Assembly (NCBI GenBank): GCA_964542165.1 | Contig: CAZITQ010000006.1 | Span: 28,528-92,527 of the forward strand | Direction of reading: 5' to 3' | Length of the DNA stretch: 64,000 nucleotides | Origin: CAYTBN01 sp964542165 | GTDB lineage: Bacteria; Myxococcota_A; UBA796; UBA9615; CAYRNR01 | Shown here: positions 15,991-25,500 of the stretch, piece after piece | Layout: the number at the start of each line of letters is the position of its first letter | How positions within the stretch are numbered: position 1 is the first letter of the stretch | Position numbers and translations under genes: made by a program | Notes under the pieces: model-generated | What the model was told of the DNA's origin: nothing | The model's database searches: none | The model's input: only the letters and a program-made list of their open reading frames with translations

Positions 15991-17214
15991 TCAGCTGTCC
16001 CGGCGGAGGTCGTTCCGCAGGACCCAGCAGGCCTCCCACAGGGCCTGGCGCACGTCGTCCGTCGAGTCGCGGCCGGGCACCAGGTAGATCGGCTCGGTGA
16101 TACCGGCGTCCCAGCCCAGCGCCTCCGCCGCCTCGGCGGCCAGGACCGCGGCCTCCTCGGCGCCGTCCCAGTCCCGCAGGAAGGTGAAGCTGTCCGGGCG
16201 AGTCACCCGGTCACCCGCGTCGACCACGTAGCCGCCGGACCGTGGGGAGGCACTCACCGGGCTGCCGTCGTCCCGGTCCTCTTCCCATCCGCCGGAACCA
16301 CCGTTGGCCGAGGTGGTGGTCCTGCCGGCCTGGTTGTTCGTGTAGCTGTAGACCACCCGCTGCGGACGGATCCGGGTGGCGACCTCCTCGCCGAGCCGCT
16401 CCAGGTCCAGGGGGCGATGGATCCTCTCGATGGGCTGCCCGGTGAGCAGGACGACCTCGTCGTCCGAGAGCACCTCCACCGGCTCGTCGCGGACCACCTG
16501 GGCGTGGGGCCCGTAGCCGAAATCCTCGGTCAGCCGATCCCGGACGACGCGGACCACCTCGCCGTAGACCGCGTCGGCGTCCGCGGCGCGGTTGAAGATG
16601 ACGAATCCCTGGTACGAGAGGGGGATGCGCTCCCGCCAGAGCAGGGGCGGAGGTGGCGACGCACCCTGCGGCCCCTCCGCGCCCCCTTCGCCGGCCGCTT
16701 CATCGCCCGTCCGCGTCGCCGAGGGCGCGACGATCCGCACGTCCCGCGTCAGCCGATCCACCACGAACTCGTCCCCTTCGCCTCCAGGAGCCGCGAGCAG
16801 GGGGCGCTCGTGGACCACCGCCTGGTGGTTGAAGTTGGCCAGCAGCCGGGACATCACGTCCCGGTCCCGCTCGTCCACGCCCGAGGGGCGTGGGCGGTAC
16901 GAGCCGGGGTGCCGGTGGGCGAGCATGGCCGGGACCATGCCCGGGTACTGGGAGGCAGCCCAGCGGTTGAGGGCCGAGAGGTCCTCGGGCCGGATCGAGA
17001 ACGAGGCCAGGGAGCACAGGGAGCGGGGGATCAGGGGATGGAGCCCGTAGAGGACGTGTTCGACGATCACCCCCCAGATCACCCACGCGACCTCGAGGAA
17101 GCCATGGGGGCCGAAGATCCGGTCCGCCAGCTGGCACCCGGCCTGGATCTCCCGATGGCAGCTGTCGCTGAGGACCAGGCGCGGTCGAGGCAGGCGCGGC
17201 CGGTCACTGGACAC
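15991..17214 (-). CDS. JAMM/JAB (Mov34-like) metallopeptidase-like protein
   Basis: This 407-residue protein starts at a GTG lying inside the last codons of the upstream Ubl gene (11-nt overlap; GGGAG six bases before the GTG). Residues 39-52 (FLEVAWVIWGVIVE) supply a Glu in the position of the JAMM glutamate. Residues 100-114 read HRHPGSYRPRPSGVD, i.e. H-x-H-P ... S-G-V-D, the zinc-binding JAMM signature with one residue more than the usual x7 spacing. The second half (about 200-407) is unfamiliar, with a Gly/Ser-rich loop. JAMM proteins remove ubiquitin-like modifiers. The Ubl and E2-like neighbours support that role. Confidence 0.65.
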   Translation of the reverse strand: MSSDRPRLPRPRLVLSDSCHREIQAGCQLADRIFGPHGFLEVAWVIWGVIVEHVLYGLHPLIPRSLCSLASFSIRPEDLSALNRWAASQYPGMVPAMLAHRHPGSYRPRPSGVDERDRDVMSRLLANFNHQAVVHERPLLAAPGGEGDEFVVDRLTRDVRIVAPSATRTGDEAAGEGGAEGPQGASPPPPLLWRERIPLSYQGFVIFNRAADADAVYGEVVRVVRDRLTEDFGYGPHAQVVRDEPVEVLSDDEVVLLTGQPIERIHRPLDLERLGEEVATRIRPQRVVYSYTNNQAGRTTTSANGGSGGWEEDRDDGSPVSASPRSGGYVVDAGDRVTRPDSFTFLRDWDGAEEAAVLAAEAAEALGWDAGITEPIYLVPGRDSTDDVRQALWEACWVLRNDLRRDS

Positions 17215-17515
17215 GGGTCGCTCCCACGTGCTCCGCCGTGGCGTCGAGGCGGAAACGCTGGCCCTTCAGGTCCCCACTGGTGGAGCGGCGCAGCGCCTCC
17301 GCCAGGGTCAGATCCCGCCGCTGCTGGGGGGTGATGAGCACCTCGCGGTCCTGGTTTCGGACGAGCAGGTCGTACTGGCCGCCCCCCAGGTCCAGCCCGG
17401 GGACCGAGGTCAGCAGGTCGGAGAGGGGCTGCCCCGCCTCGTCCAGGGAGTAGGTCTGGGGCTCGCCGATGGGTACGCCGACGACGGAGATCTGGATCTC
17501 GATGCGGTCCGACAT
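17204..17515 (-). CDS. Small beta-grasp, ubiquitin-like protein
   Basis: The 103-residue protein shows a ubiquitin-like pattern: strand IEIQISVVG, turn, strand QTYSLDEAGQPLSDLL with helix-like spacing, strand QYDLLVRN, then VLITPQQRRDLTLAEAL and a final strand KGQRFRLDA. This order resembles YukD/Prok_Ub-type domains. It ends ...GATRVQ, without a terminal Gly-Gly, so classic activation would need trimming or another chemistry. AAAGGAGT precedes the ATG. It lies between the E2-like gene (21 bp upstream) and the JAMM gene (overlapping). Family assignment is by pattern and context only. Confidence 0.55.
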   Translation of the reverse strand: MSDRIEIQISVVGVPIGEPQTYSLDEAGQPLSDLLTSVPGLDLGGGQYDLLVRNQDREVLITPQQRRDLTLAEALRRSTSGDLKGQRFRLDATAEHVGATRVQ

Positions 17516-17536
17516 GGGTGACTCCTTTCGTTGATC

Positions 17537-18769
17537 TCACCGGTCCCAGGGGACGATCTCCGTCTCCGGGTGGGCCCGCTGATAGGCGCGCGCCTTGACT
17601 CCGTCCATCACCACGTAGGCGGGCGCGGTGTGCCCGGGGGGCGACGAGATCAGGAACCGGCTGCAGCGGTTGTGTGGGGTGCGCTTGTTCGAGCGCTTGA
17701 CGGCGTAGCGCAGGACACGCCTGGCGGCCCGCAGGCGTCCCTCGAGCAGGGCATGGACCGGATCGACGGCGCCCAGGTCCCGGTAGCCGGCCGAGGTCCC
17801 GGCCATGCAGATCGACCGGCCGTCTCGGCTCACGAATGCGTGCAGGTTCAGGTTCGAGTACTGGCGCCCCGGACGGGCGACCCAGTCGTGCCGGACCCGC
17901 GCCCGCATCGGGATCTCCCCCCCGCCGTGGAGCAGGTACTCACCCGGGGCGTTGCCGACCACCTCCAGGGGCTGCTCCCAGAGGATGTACGTCCCCGGGA
18001 CGATCTCCTGGAGGAAGGGTGGGCCGACCTCGCAACTGACCTCCAGGCGACCCCGGAACCTCCGCACCATGAACCCTTCCAGGTCTCCTTCGCCCCGGAA
18101 CACCGCGCCACCGTCCAGCCTCCGGCCCAGGGCCAGCAGCTGGCGCGCTTCGTCCTTCGGTGGCGCCGTGGAGTAGCTCTGCAACGCCTGGGCGACCAGG
18201 GGGGTGAACCAGGGTGTGGAGATCCGCAGCTGCTCCCGCAGGGTGGCCCGCGGCGCGGCGCGCCCCGGGCGGCTCGCCCGGATCAGCGACGAGGGATCGT
18301 GGGAGATGGCGAAGGGCTGACGGCGGCTCATGGCCCGCAGCAACCAGCCGGGCGGCGTCACCGAGTCGACCGCCGCCTGGCGGGCCCGGAAGAACTCCCG
18401 CCGCCAGCGATCCGTGTCCAGCGGTGGGAGGTCCACGCCCTCCATCCGGGCCACCACGCGCAGGACGAGGGCCCGCCAGGTGAAGCGGGGACTGTCCAGC
18501 TGGGTCCGGTAGAGGAAGGTGAAGGCTCCGCATATCAGGCTCTGGAGGTAGGACCTCAGATCACAGCGGACCCCCGCCTCTCGCTCGACCTTGCGCAGCA
18601 GCCGCAAGTCCAGCAGCCCGCGGGGCACCGAGCTCGTGGGCACCACGCTCCACGCCGTCCAGTCCTCCTCCTGGCCCTTCCGCGGGAGCACGTACAGGAA
18701 CCGTGACGCCCGGGCGAGGAGGTTGTGGGCGACCGCAGAAGCCTCGGCGTCCATTCCAGGCAAGCCCAT
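17537..18769 (-). CDS. E2-like (UBC-fold) candidate with N-terminal helical domain
   Basis: The ATG at 18769 has GGGAG upstream; an in-frame ATG at 18817 is the alternative. Of 410 residues, the first 200 are mostly helical and unfamiliar. Residues 225-350 look E2-like: beta strands, then NLHAFVSRDGRSICMAG with His310 and Cys321. The spacing is nearly that of the HPN motif and catalytic Cys of E2 enzymes (HPNVYPSGTVCL-type). A helix AVDPVHALLEGRLRAARRVL follows, as after an E2 cysteine. The last 60 residues are basic. Its place upstream of Ubl and JAMM genes is the typical order for prokaryotic ubiquitin-like cassettes. Without a structure search this stays a proposal. Confidence 0.5.
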   Translation of the reverse strand: MGLPGMDAEASAVAHNLLARASRFLYVLPRKGQEEDWTAWSVVPTSSVPRGLLDLRLLRKVEREAGVRCDLRSYLQSLICGAFTFLYRTQLDSPRFTWRALVLRVVARMEGVDLPPLDTDRWRREFFRARQAAVDSVTPPGWLLRAMSRRQPFAISHDPSSLIRASRPGRAAPRATLREQLRISTPWFTPLVAQALQSYSTAPPKDEARQLLALGRRLDGGAVFRGEGDLEGFMVRRFRGRLEVSCEVGPPFLQEIVPGTYILWEQPLEVVGNAPGEYLLHGGGEIPMRARVRHDWVARPGRQYSNLNLHAFVSRDGRSICMAGTSAGYRDLGAVDPVHALLEGRLRAARRVLRYAVKRSNKRTPHNRCSRFLISSPPGHTAPAYVVMDGVKARAYQRAHPETEIVPWDR

Positions 18770-18851
18770 GTCGCTCCCTTCACCCCTGGATAGGTGAAGA
18801 GCGGGGCTGCCTTTCACTCCCTACCCGATGTAGGGGGCGTCCAGCTCGGAT

Positions 18852-21800
18852 TCAGGCCAGGAGGCGACCCAGGGCGCGGGGTAGCTCCGGTGCAGCTTGG
18901 CTGCCCAGCACCTCGACGCGCTCGCAGCGGTCGGCCCAGGGGGGGGCGGGGGCCTGGCCCGTGGCGTGGACGAACAAGCCGCGCAGTCCGGGGATCGCGG
19001 GTGCTTCCGCGGCCTCGGACCCGAACCGGGCATGGGTGAGCAGGAGCACCAGCGGGGGCTCGGCACCGCGGAGCGCGCGCGTGGCGGAGACGGCGCGGCC
19101 GACGGTGTCCGAGACGTCCGCGTGGGTCCGGGCCCGCAGCGTGTGGATGGCGACCAGGTCCGCACCGCGCTCCAGCGGGATCACCCGGCCCTCCCCGCCT
19201 GCTGTGACCAGCGCGGCTGGTTGGCCGGCCTCCACCATCATCCGCGCCAACGCGTGGGCCGCGGGTCGCAGGAGGCCCTCCACCGGACCGAAGGTGGGCG
19301 GGGAGACGTCTAGCACGATCACCGTAGGACGGAGGCGCGGCGGCAAACGCCCCCGCCGCTCCCGGTACAGGAGCTGCTGCTCGCAGGCGCGGTGGGCAAA
19401 GACGTCGGATTCCTGGGCGAGCTGGGTGGGCAACAACGCCGCCGGGTTGCCCCGGGTGGTGATCCCACCGTATTCGCCACCCGATCCTGCACCACGTCCC
19501 CACTTCTTCAGACAGGCCTCAATCCGCAGCTCGACGCGGCCTGGCGTTCGCCGCAGGGTCCGGCCGCCCGCCTCCACGGAGTGGAGCAGACGCAGCGGAA
19601 GGCCTGGATCGCGGGCCACGGCCGCGGGCCCCACAGCCTTCAGCAGCTCGATCAGGGGCCCGGAGATCGCCCTTACCGCTCGCAGCACGGCCGCGATGGG
19701 CACCGGCTCCGGCTTCGGCTCGATTTCCTCGCCGGGCAGCACCTTGCCCAGCAGGCGTTCGACCTTTGATGGCGCCGAATCCCTGGGCGGTTCCCATCCC
19801 GGGAAAGCGCAGTTTCGCAACAACAGCGAGACCAGCCCGGCCCTGGCGTCACCCGGCCAGGCCAGGGAGTTCAGGGTGCGGATGACGGGGTGCCGGTCAA
19901 ATATGTCCACGGGTGTTCCCGCGGCATCCTGGGACAGTTGCCTGTCCAGATCCCGCGACACGGAGAGGGGAGGGAAGACGCCGGTGCGATGAACGCGAGC
20001 CAAACAGCCTGCCTGGCGGATCAGCTCTCTGTTCGCTGGATCGCGCATGCTCACGCGTGGATTCGACATGGTCACCCGAGTGTCGATCAGTAGTAGTTGT
20101 CGGTCCCCTGCGGTGGTGGCAAGGAACGAACCATCGGCTGACCAGGCCACACGCCGTAGGTGGCGGGATCGGGGTACGTGGAAACGTCGAACCACCATCG
20201 GGAGGGTTGGGAGGCGAATGTCGAGCCACTGCCTTCCCCAAGTGGCGATATGCTGCCCGTCTGGAGCCCAACATGACGCGATGACCCCTTCGCTCCGCGG
20301 GCGGAACTTCCCCACGCGTTGCCCGTCGTCCAGGCTCCAGAGGTAGATGCAGTTGTGGCCGGGCTGGGTCGTGAACAGCTGACCAGCGGGGGACAGCTGT
20401 ATGTCGTAGTGCCTCATGCCGGTGGCGTGGCTCAGGTCCAATCTGCGGATCTCGTGGCCTCGTTGACCGTCGTATACGCGCACCTGTGGCGGAATCCACG
20501 TGGCAACGGAAACGTTCCTTCGCTCGTCGTTCACCAGCACCCGCGTCGGAGTCCAGATGGAGACGGCAGTTTCCCCATCGTTCGACCAGGAAACCGAGTC
20601 AGGCGACTCCGAGGAAACGGGTCGACCGGTCCCAGCGATGCATTCCAGCGTTGAGGCGTCCCAGAACCTCAGTTCCCCATCGGAACCACAGGAAGCGAAC
20701 CGCGATGCGTCGGGGGACCAGTCGATTCGTCGGACGGTCGGAGACCTCCGCTGATGGGGCAGGGGCTCTCGCGAGTGTCGCTCTCCGGATTCCCCGACGA
20801 GCTGACAGTTGGAGACATTGTGCAGCTGGATCGTGTCGTTCCACGTGGCAACGGCCAACCATTTGCCGTCCGGAGAGACTGATCCGGTCGCCGGTCTCCG
20901 ACCCCATTCCATACCAGCGTCTGGTTCGATCTGCGACCGGACGTCCCCGGTTCTCGGGTCCCAGGATCGGCAACGGCCGCGGGAGTACAGCGCGACCACC
21001 AATCGGTGGTCAGCGACGACCAGTTGGTGCACGGGTGCTTCGAGTCCGCTGAGAGTACCGAGTAGGAAGTCGCCAAGCGCTGTGGAGTTCTCTCCCGGGA
21101 CATCCGTACACCCCCCGGGCCGCGGTACCCTCCGTCTGGGCACTGGTTTCAGTCCCACAGTCGCGGCCTGACGGCGGAGCCAGTCCTTCATGGCCACCGG
21201 GGCGTCGGGTGCCGTGAGCGGCGATGTGTCCCAGATGCGGACCGTCCGGTCCTTTCCACAGGTCGCAAGTAGATTGCCGTCAGGAGACCACTTGAATCTC
21301 CGTACGTCGTCGAACGGGTGAGCGCAGTGGGCTTCTTCCTGTCCGTTGCGGGAATCCAGGATGCCGATAGTGTAGTCATCTCGCTCCACGGCGATCCATC
21401 GCCCGTCGGGAGACCACTCCACGTAGGCTTCCTGGGAGGTCTTCGAGTGGCCACTGACCGTCTCCGCGCCCGACGTCACGTCCCAGATCTTCACGGTGCC
21501 GTCCAGGGCACAAGTAGCGAGCTGTTGCCCGGACGGTGACCATGCCGCGTACGAGACATGCTCCGCATGACCGCGAAATCGCGTGACGACGCGCCTGGAC
21601 CGCACCTCGACAACGTGAACGCCGTCGTCGGCAATCGTTGCGAGCATCCGGCCATCGGGAGCCCAGAACACGTCGTAGGCCGGGTCGCACTCCTGACAAC
21701 AGCCGATCTCCTGTCTGGAGCGGGGATCCCAGAGCCGCGCGGGCCCCTCCTCGGCCGCGGATGCCAGCATGTCTCCACGGGGAGACCATGCAGCACGCCA

Positions 21801-22265
21801 AACCGAACCGAACCACCCACGGAACCTTCGGATTGGCGCACCTGTCTCCGGATCCCACAGCCGTAGGCTGCCATCGACGGCACAGGAGGCGAGGGCCCGA
21901 CCGTCCGGTGACCACGCCACGTGGAACACGTAGCGTTCGTGGCCGTCGCAACGTGCCAGGGTTCGACCGTCGGATGGACTGACGATGGGGATGGGGCCGT
22001 CGGAAGTGGCGGCGGCCAGCCGCCGGCCATCCGGTGACCAGAGCACTTCGTGAGGACCAGATCCAGCTTGGTGCCACGAAGCGACGTTGTGGCCCGTCGA
22101 GGGATCCCAGACCCGGATCGTGTCGTCCAGGAATCCAGCGGAGGCGAGAAGCCGCCCGTCAGGCGACCAACTCACGGACGCGACGTGGTCCTCGTGGCCC
22201 CCGCAACAGACGACCTCCGGCAGCGTTGGCGACGTCCTCACCCTATTCCTTGCCGTCCCCTGCAT
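18852..22265 (-). CDS. Giant WD40 (15 blades)-vWA-like protein
   Basis: The 1137-residue protein has about eight WD40 units (residues 28-350), a linker with MKDWLRRQAATVGLKP, and about seven more degenerate units (to about 730). A helical region rich in LLR/LLSLLLRNC follows, then a C-terminal vWA-like domain (PTVIVLDVSPPTFGPV ... PAALVTAGGEGRVIPL ... PPLVLLLTHARFG). The MIDAS DxSxS is only partly kept. It is the first gene of a minus-strand run with the E2-like, Ubl and JAMM genes, 82 bp upstream of E2. I infer a scaffold or sensor. The sequence is more A/T-rich than flanking housekeeping genes. GTG at residue 9 is an alternative start. Confidence 0.8.
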   Translation of the reverse strand: MQGTARNRVRTSPTLPEVVCCGGHEDHVASVSWSPDGRLLASAGFLDDTIRVWDPSTGHNVASWHQAGSGPHEVLWSPDGRRLAAATSDGPIPIVSPSDGRTLARCDGHERYVFHVAWSPDGRALASCAVDGSLRLWDPETGAPIRRFRGWFGSVWRAAWSPRGDMLASAAEEGPARLWDPRSRQEIGCCQECDPAYDVFWAPDGRMLATIADDGVHVVEVRSRRVVTRFRGHAEHVSYAAWSPSGQQLATCALDGTVKIWDVTSGAETVSGHSKTSQEAYVEWSPDGRWIAVERDDYTIGILDSRNGQEEAHCAHPFDDVRRFKWSPDGNLLATCGKDRTVRIWDTSPLTAPDAPVAMKDWLRRQAATVGLKPVPRRRVPRPGGCTDVPGENSTALGDFLLGTLSGLEAPVHQLVVADHRLVVALYSRGRCRSWDPRTGDVRSQIEPDAGMEWGRRPATGSVSPDGKWLAVATWNDTIQLHNVSNCQLVGESGERHSREPLPHQRRSPTVRRIDWSPDASRFASCGSDGELRFWDASTLECIAGTGRPVSSESPDSVSWSNDGETAVSIWTPTRVLVNDERRNVSVATWIPPQVRVYDGQRGHEIRRLDLSHATGMRHYDIQLSPAGQLFTTQPGHNCIYLWSLDDGQRVGKFRPRSEGVIASCWAPDGQHIATWGRQWLDIRLPTLPMVVRRFHVPRSRHLRRVAWSADGSFLATTAGDRQLLLIDTRVTMSNPRVSMRDPANRELIRQAGCLARVHRTGVFPPLSVSRDLDRQLSQDAAGTPVDIFDRHPVIRTLNSLAWPGDARAGLVSLLLRNCAFPGWEPPRDSAPSKVERLLGKVLPGEEIEPKPEPVPIAAVLRAVRAISGPLIELLKAVGPAAVARDPGLPLRLLHSVEAGGRTLRRTPGRVELRIEACLKKWGRGAGSGGEYGGITTRGNPAALLPTQLAQESDVFAHRACEQQLLYRERRGRLPPRLRPTVIVLDVSPPTFGPVEGLLRPAAHALARMMVEAGQPAALVTAGGEGRVIPLERGADLVAIHTLRARTHADVSDTVGRAVSATRALRGAEPPLVLLLTHARFGSEAAEAPAIPGLRGLFVHATGQAPAPPWADRCERVEVLGSQAAPELPRALGRLLA

Positions 22266-22592
22266 CCCAGGCCGGGCGAATGCGGACCAGGAGATGCCGC
22301 GTCCCCGGTTCTTTGGAACTCCCTCCTCGATGAACCCAGCGTATCAGTAGGGCCCGATACAGCAGAACTCAGTGCGTTGTGCCCAGATTCGGCCCCGTTC
22401 ACCCCGATCGTGGTGCCTGTTGGCGGATTGGCTGGTCTGCACGGGGTGAACCACGTACTGTCGGATGGGGTTTCGGACGTGCTGTTCCGCGGTCGGGGCG
22501 GTGGCCTGCGGGTGGCTGCGCGCGAGTTCAAGATTCGTCCGGTTGACCTCGGGGACGCCAGGGCGAAGTAAAGTGCCTCGCTGGGGATCGAT
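22266..22592. promoter_or_regulatory. Divergent intergenic region between the two WD40-vWA genes
   Basis: The 327-bp spacer must hold both promoters. On the minus strand an extended -10 (TGATACGCT, 22346 down to 22338) is placed about 65 bp before the gene starting at 22265. On the plus strand TTGACC (about 22543-22548) and TAAAGT (about 22569-22574) precede the GTG at 22593, but the spacing (20) is poor. No convincing small gene or RNA is seen. Confidence 0.4.
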
Positions 22593-25500
22593 GTGCCTCT
22601 GTATCTCCCGCTGAAGTGTGAGCTGGACCCCGACGATCTGCTCGGGGTGACCGCCTGGTCGCCGGATGGCAACGGGATCGCGGCGGCGGCGCTCCACGAC
22701 TGGGAAGTGGACGGCGAGTACAACTTCTACCTCTGGGATCTCACCCGGCCCGGGCCACCTTCTGTCTGCGGCGGTCATTCCTTCGGAGTCGACAGCCTTG
22801 CATGGTCCCCCGATGGTGGAATCCTGGCCTCGGGAGACAGCACGGCATACGTCCGCCTCTGGGACCCACGCTCGGGCGCCGAGATGACCCGCGTCCAGCA
22901 TGCGGATCGCAGTGACATGTTGACTGCGATCAAATGGTCCCCGTGTGGCCGCTTCCTGGGCACCGCGACCCTACACTCGGACGCTGTGATCATCTGGACC
23001 CTATCGCAATCTGGTCCCGGAGAACTGGATTCCTCAAACCGGCCGGTACGCATGCGGTCCAGGACCCAGTTCACCGGGCACCGGAAGCGTCGAGTCAACC
23101 AGCTTGCGTGGTCCCCCGATGGGCGATGGATCGCGTCGTGGGGCAGCCATTCAGCGGTTCGCGTGTGGGATCCGCACACCGGAGCTGAACGGGCGGTCCT
23201 GCGGAGGCCCGACCAGCGCCTGCCGCCGGCCCTTGACAGCGTGTCCTGGTCGCCGGGAAGCGACCGGCTCGCCTGCCCGGACGTGCGTGGGACCATCCGT
23301 GTCTGGGAACCCTCCTCTGGGGGAAAGTGTGTCTCCTTCGGCGGCGCGGACCACAAAGCGACACCGCCGAGGTGGTCCGACGACGGACGATCGCTCTGGA
23401 CGGCCGCCTCGAGCGACGACACCCTGCGTTTGTGGGATGCCTCCACGGGCCGTGAGCTCCATCGGACACGGGTCTCGTCCGTCCTCCAGTGGGCTCCCTA
23501 CTCGGTGACCGGCGGGGTCGCGGTGGTTGGGGGAACGAACCGGGACGCGGTCCGGTTCCTCGATGTGTTCACCGGTGATGAACTCGCGCGCGGCGCGGGA
23601 CACCCGGTCACGGGACGCCCGGCCAGCTTCGCGGAAGAGAACCTCTGGTCGCCGTGCGGGCGCTGGTTCGCCCTTATCGACCGATACGAAGGCATCCGGA
23701 TCTGGGACGTCCGCCCGCTGAGGAACGTGCGGGTCGAGGATCCCGGGGTGACCTCCTGGCTCGCCCGTCAGGCCCTCACCGTCGGGCGCCGGCCAGCTAC
23801 CACCGGGCCCCGGCGCACTGCTTCGCTCCCTGTCCTGTCGTCTGCCGACGGCGCCTGCGTCGGCCGCCTGTCTCCCGACGGCGATTCGGAGCACCGGGTG
23901 TTCGCCCTGGCCATCGCGCCGGATTCGTCGACGATGTACACCCTTGCCAAGCGACCCGAACGCTGGCTCCAGTTCGATCCTGACCTGCACATCTGGGACA
24001 TGAAGACAGGCCAAGTGGTCGGGAGGCACAGGGTGAGTGCGAGGGCCATGGCCCTGTCGCCGGATGGAAGGACCCTCGCGCTCGGCGATTCAGGGGGACG
24101 GGTCAGGACGCTGGACACCGCGAGCCGGGAGTTCACGGAAGTCCACCGCGGACCGGGTGAGATTGTCAGGAGCTTGCAGTGGTCTGTGGACGGCTCCCTC
24201 TTGGCGTTCGGCATCGACGTAGACGCCAATGAACGAAATCCTGGCCTCGCTGCGGGATTCTACCAACCTGACCATCGTGGCGAATTGCAGGTCATTCGCG
24301 CTGCCAGCGGGCGGCCTCACGCCACCCTGAGCGACACGGGTCCGCGGGACCCGAGGGGCTGCCTCAGCCGCTGGACCTGGATGCCCGACGGACGGATCGC
24401 GCTCGTGCGCCAGTCACTGCGTGGCCCGTCCAGTTGGGACATCCGCGTCTGTATCTGGCAACCCGGTGCCCCGCCGGGTGAGCCGGTCTATAGGCGCGAG
24501 TTCGAGCATCGAGGGTCTCACATGCGCCCCGAACACGGTCTTCGGGGGATCGCCGTCTCACCAGACGGGCGACTGCTGGCCGTCGGTTCCTCGGACGAGA
24601 TCGACGTCTGGAACCTGGGAACAGGGTCGCGCCAGGCGCAGATCTCGGTGGACGTCGATCTCCAGTCGGAGCCCCGCTGGTCTCCCCACGACCTGCGGCT
24701 CGCCGCCACGTTTGTCGATGGATCGATGTCCGTTTGGGACGGCGAGACGGGTGAGCAGTTGGTGCATTTCGAGCGGCCGGGTGATCCGTCTTCGTACGAT
24801 CCCGCCTACTACCCGGCGGACAGCGCGGTCGCGTGGGCCCCGTCGGACCCGTGGTTGGCGACGTGCAATCGTGATCGTTTCACGTGCCTCTGGAACCCCG
24901 ATCACGATCGTAGCGGACGATCGACCGTGGACCCCGACGCAGAAGCCCCGATGGACCTCGCGTCGCTGTCGGACGCCATGGCCGCTCTGGCTCGCCTCGC
25001 CATTCATCCGCCGGCGTCCCTGGTCCGAGACCTGCACGACGCACTGGGGCCTGCGCCGGGACACGGCGTGCTCGTCTCCCTGCGCGCGCAAGCCGGATTC
25101 GCCCGCCTGGCCGACCTTGGATGGCCCGGTCGGGCTCGGATCGGACTCCTGGCTCTCCTGTTGCGAGATGTCGCCTTGCACGAGTGGAGGCCGCCACCGG
25201 GACTGGACACCGCGGGGATGCGGGTGCGGCTTCGCAGGGCTTTGTTCGGCGAGGCCGTGTTGGCGCGTCCCCCGGTTGCGCCGCGCCGGGATCTCCTCCG
25301 CGCCGCGGCGGCCGTGGACGAACGGCTGTTGGCCCTCCTGCGGGCGGTGGGCCCCGACAGCGTGGTACGGGATCCCGGGCTGCCACTCCGCCTCCTGCAA
25401 TGGACATCCGAACCCGTGCACGTCGACATCCACCCGCGGATGGATGTCCTGGCTCCCACGAGACACCGTCGGAACGAGTTCGAGACGGGGCGCGGTCCCG

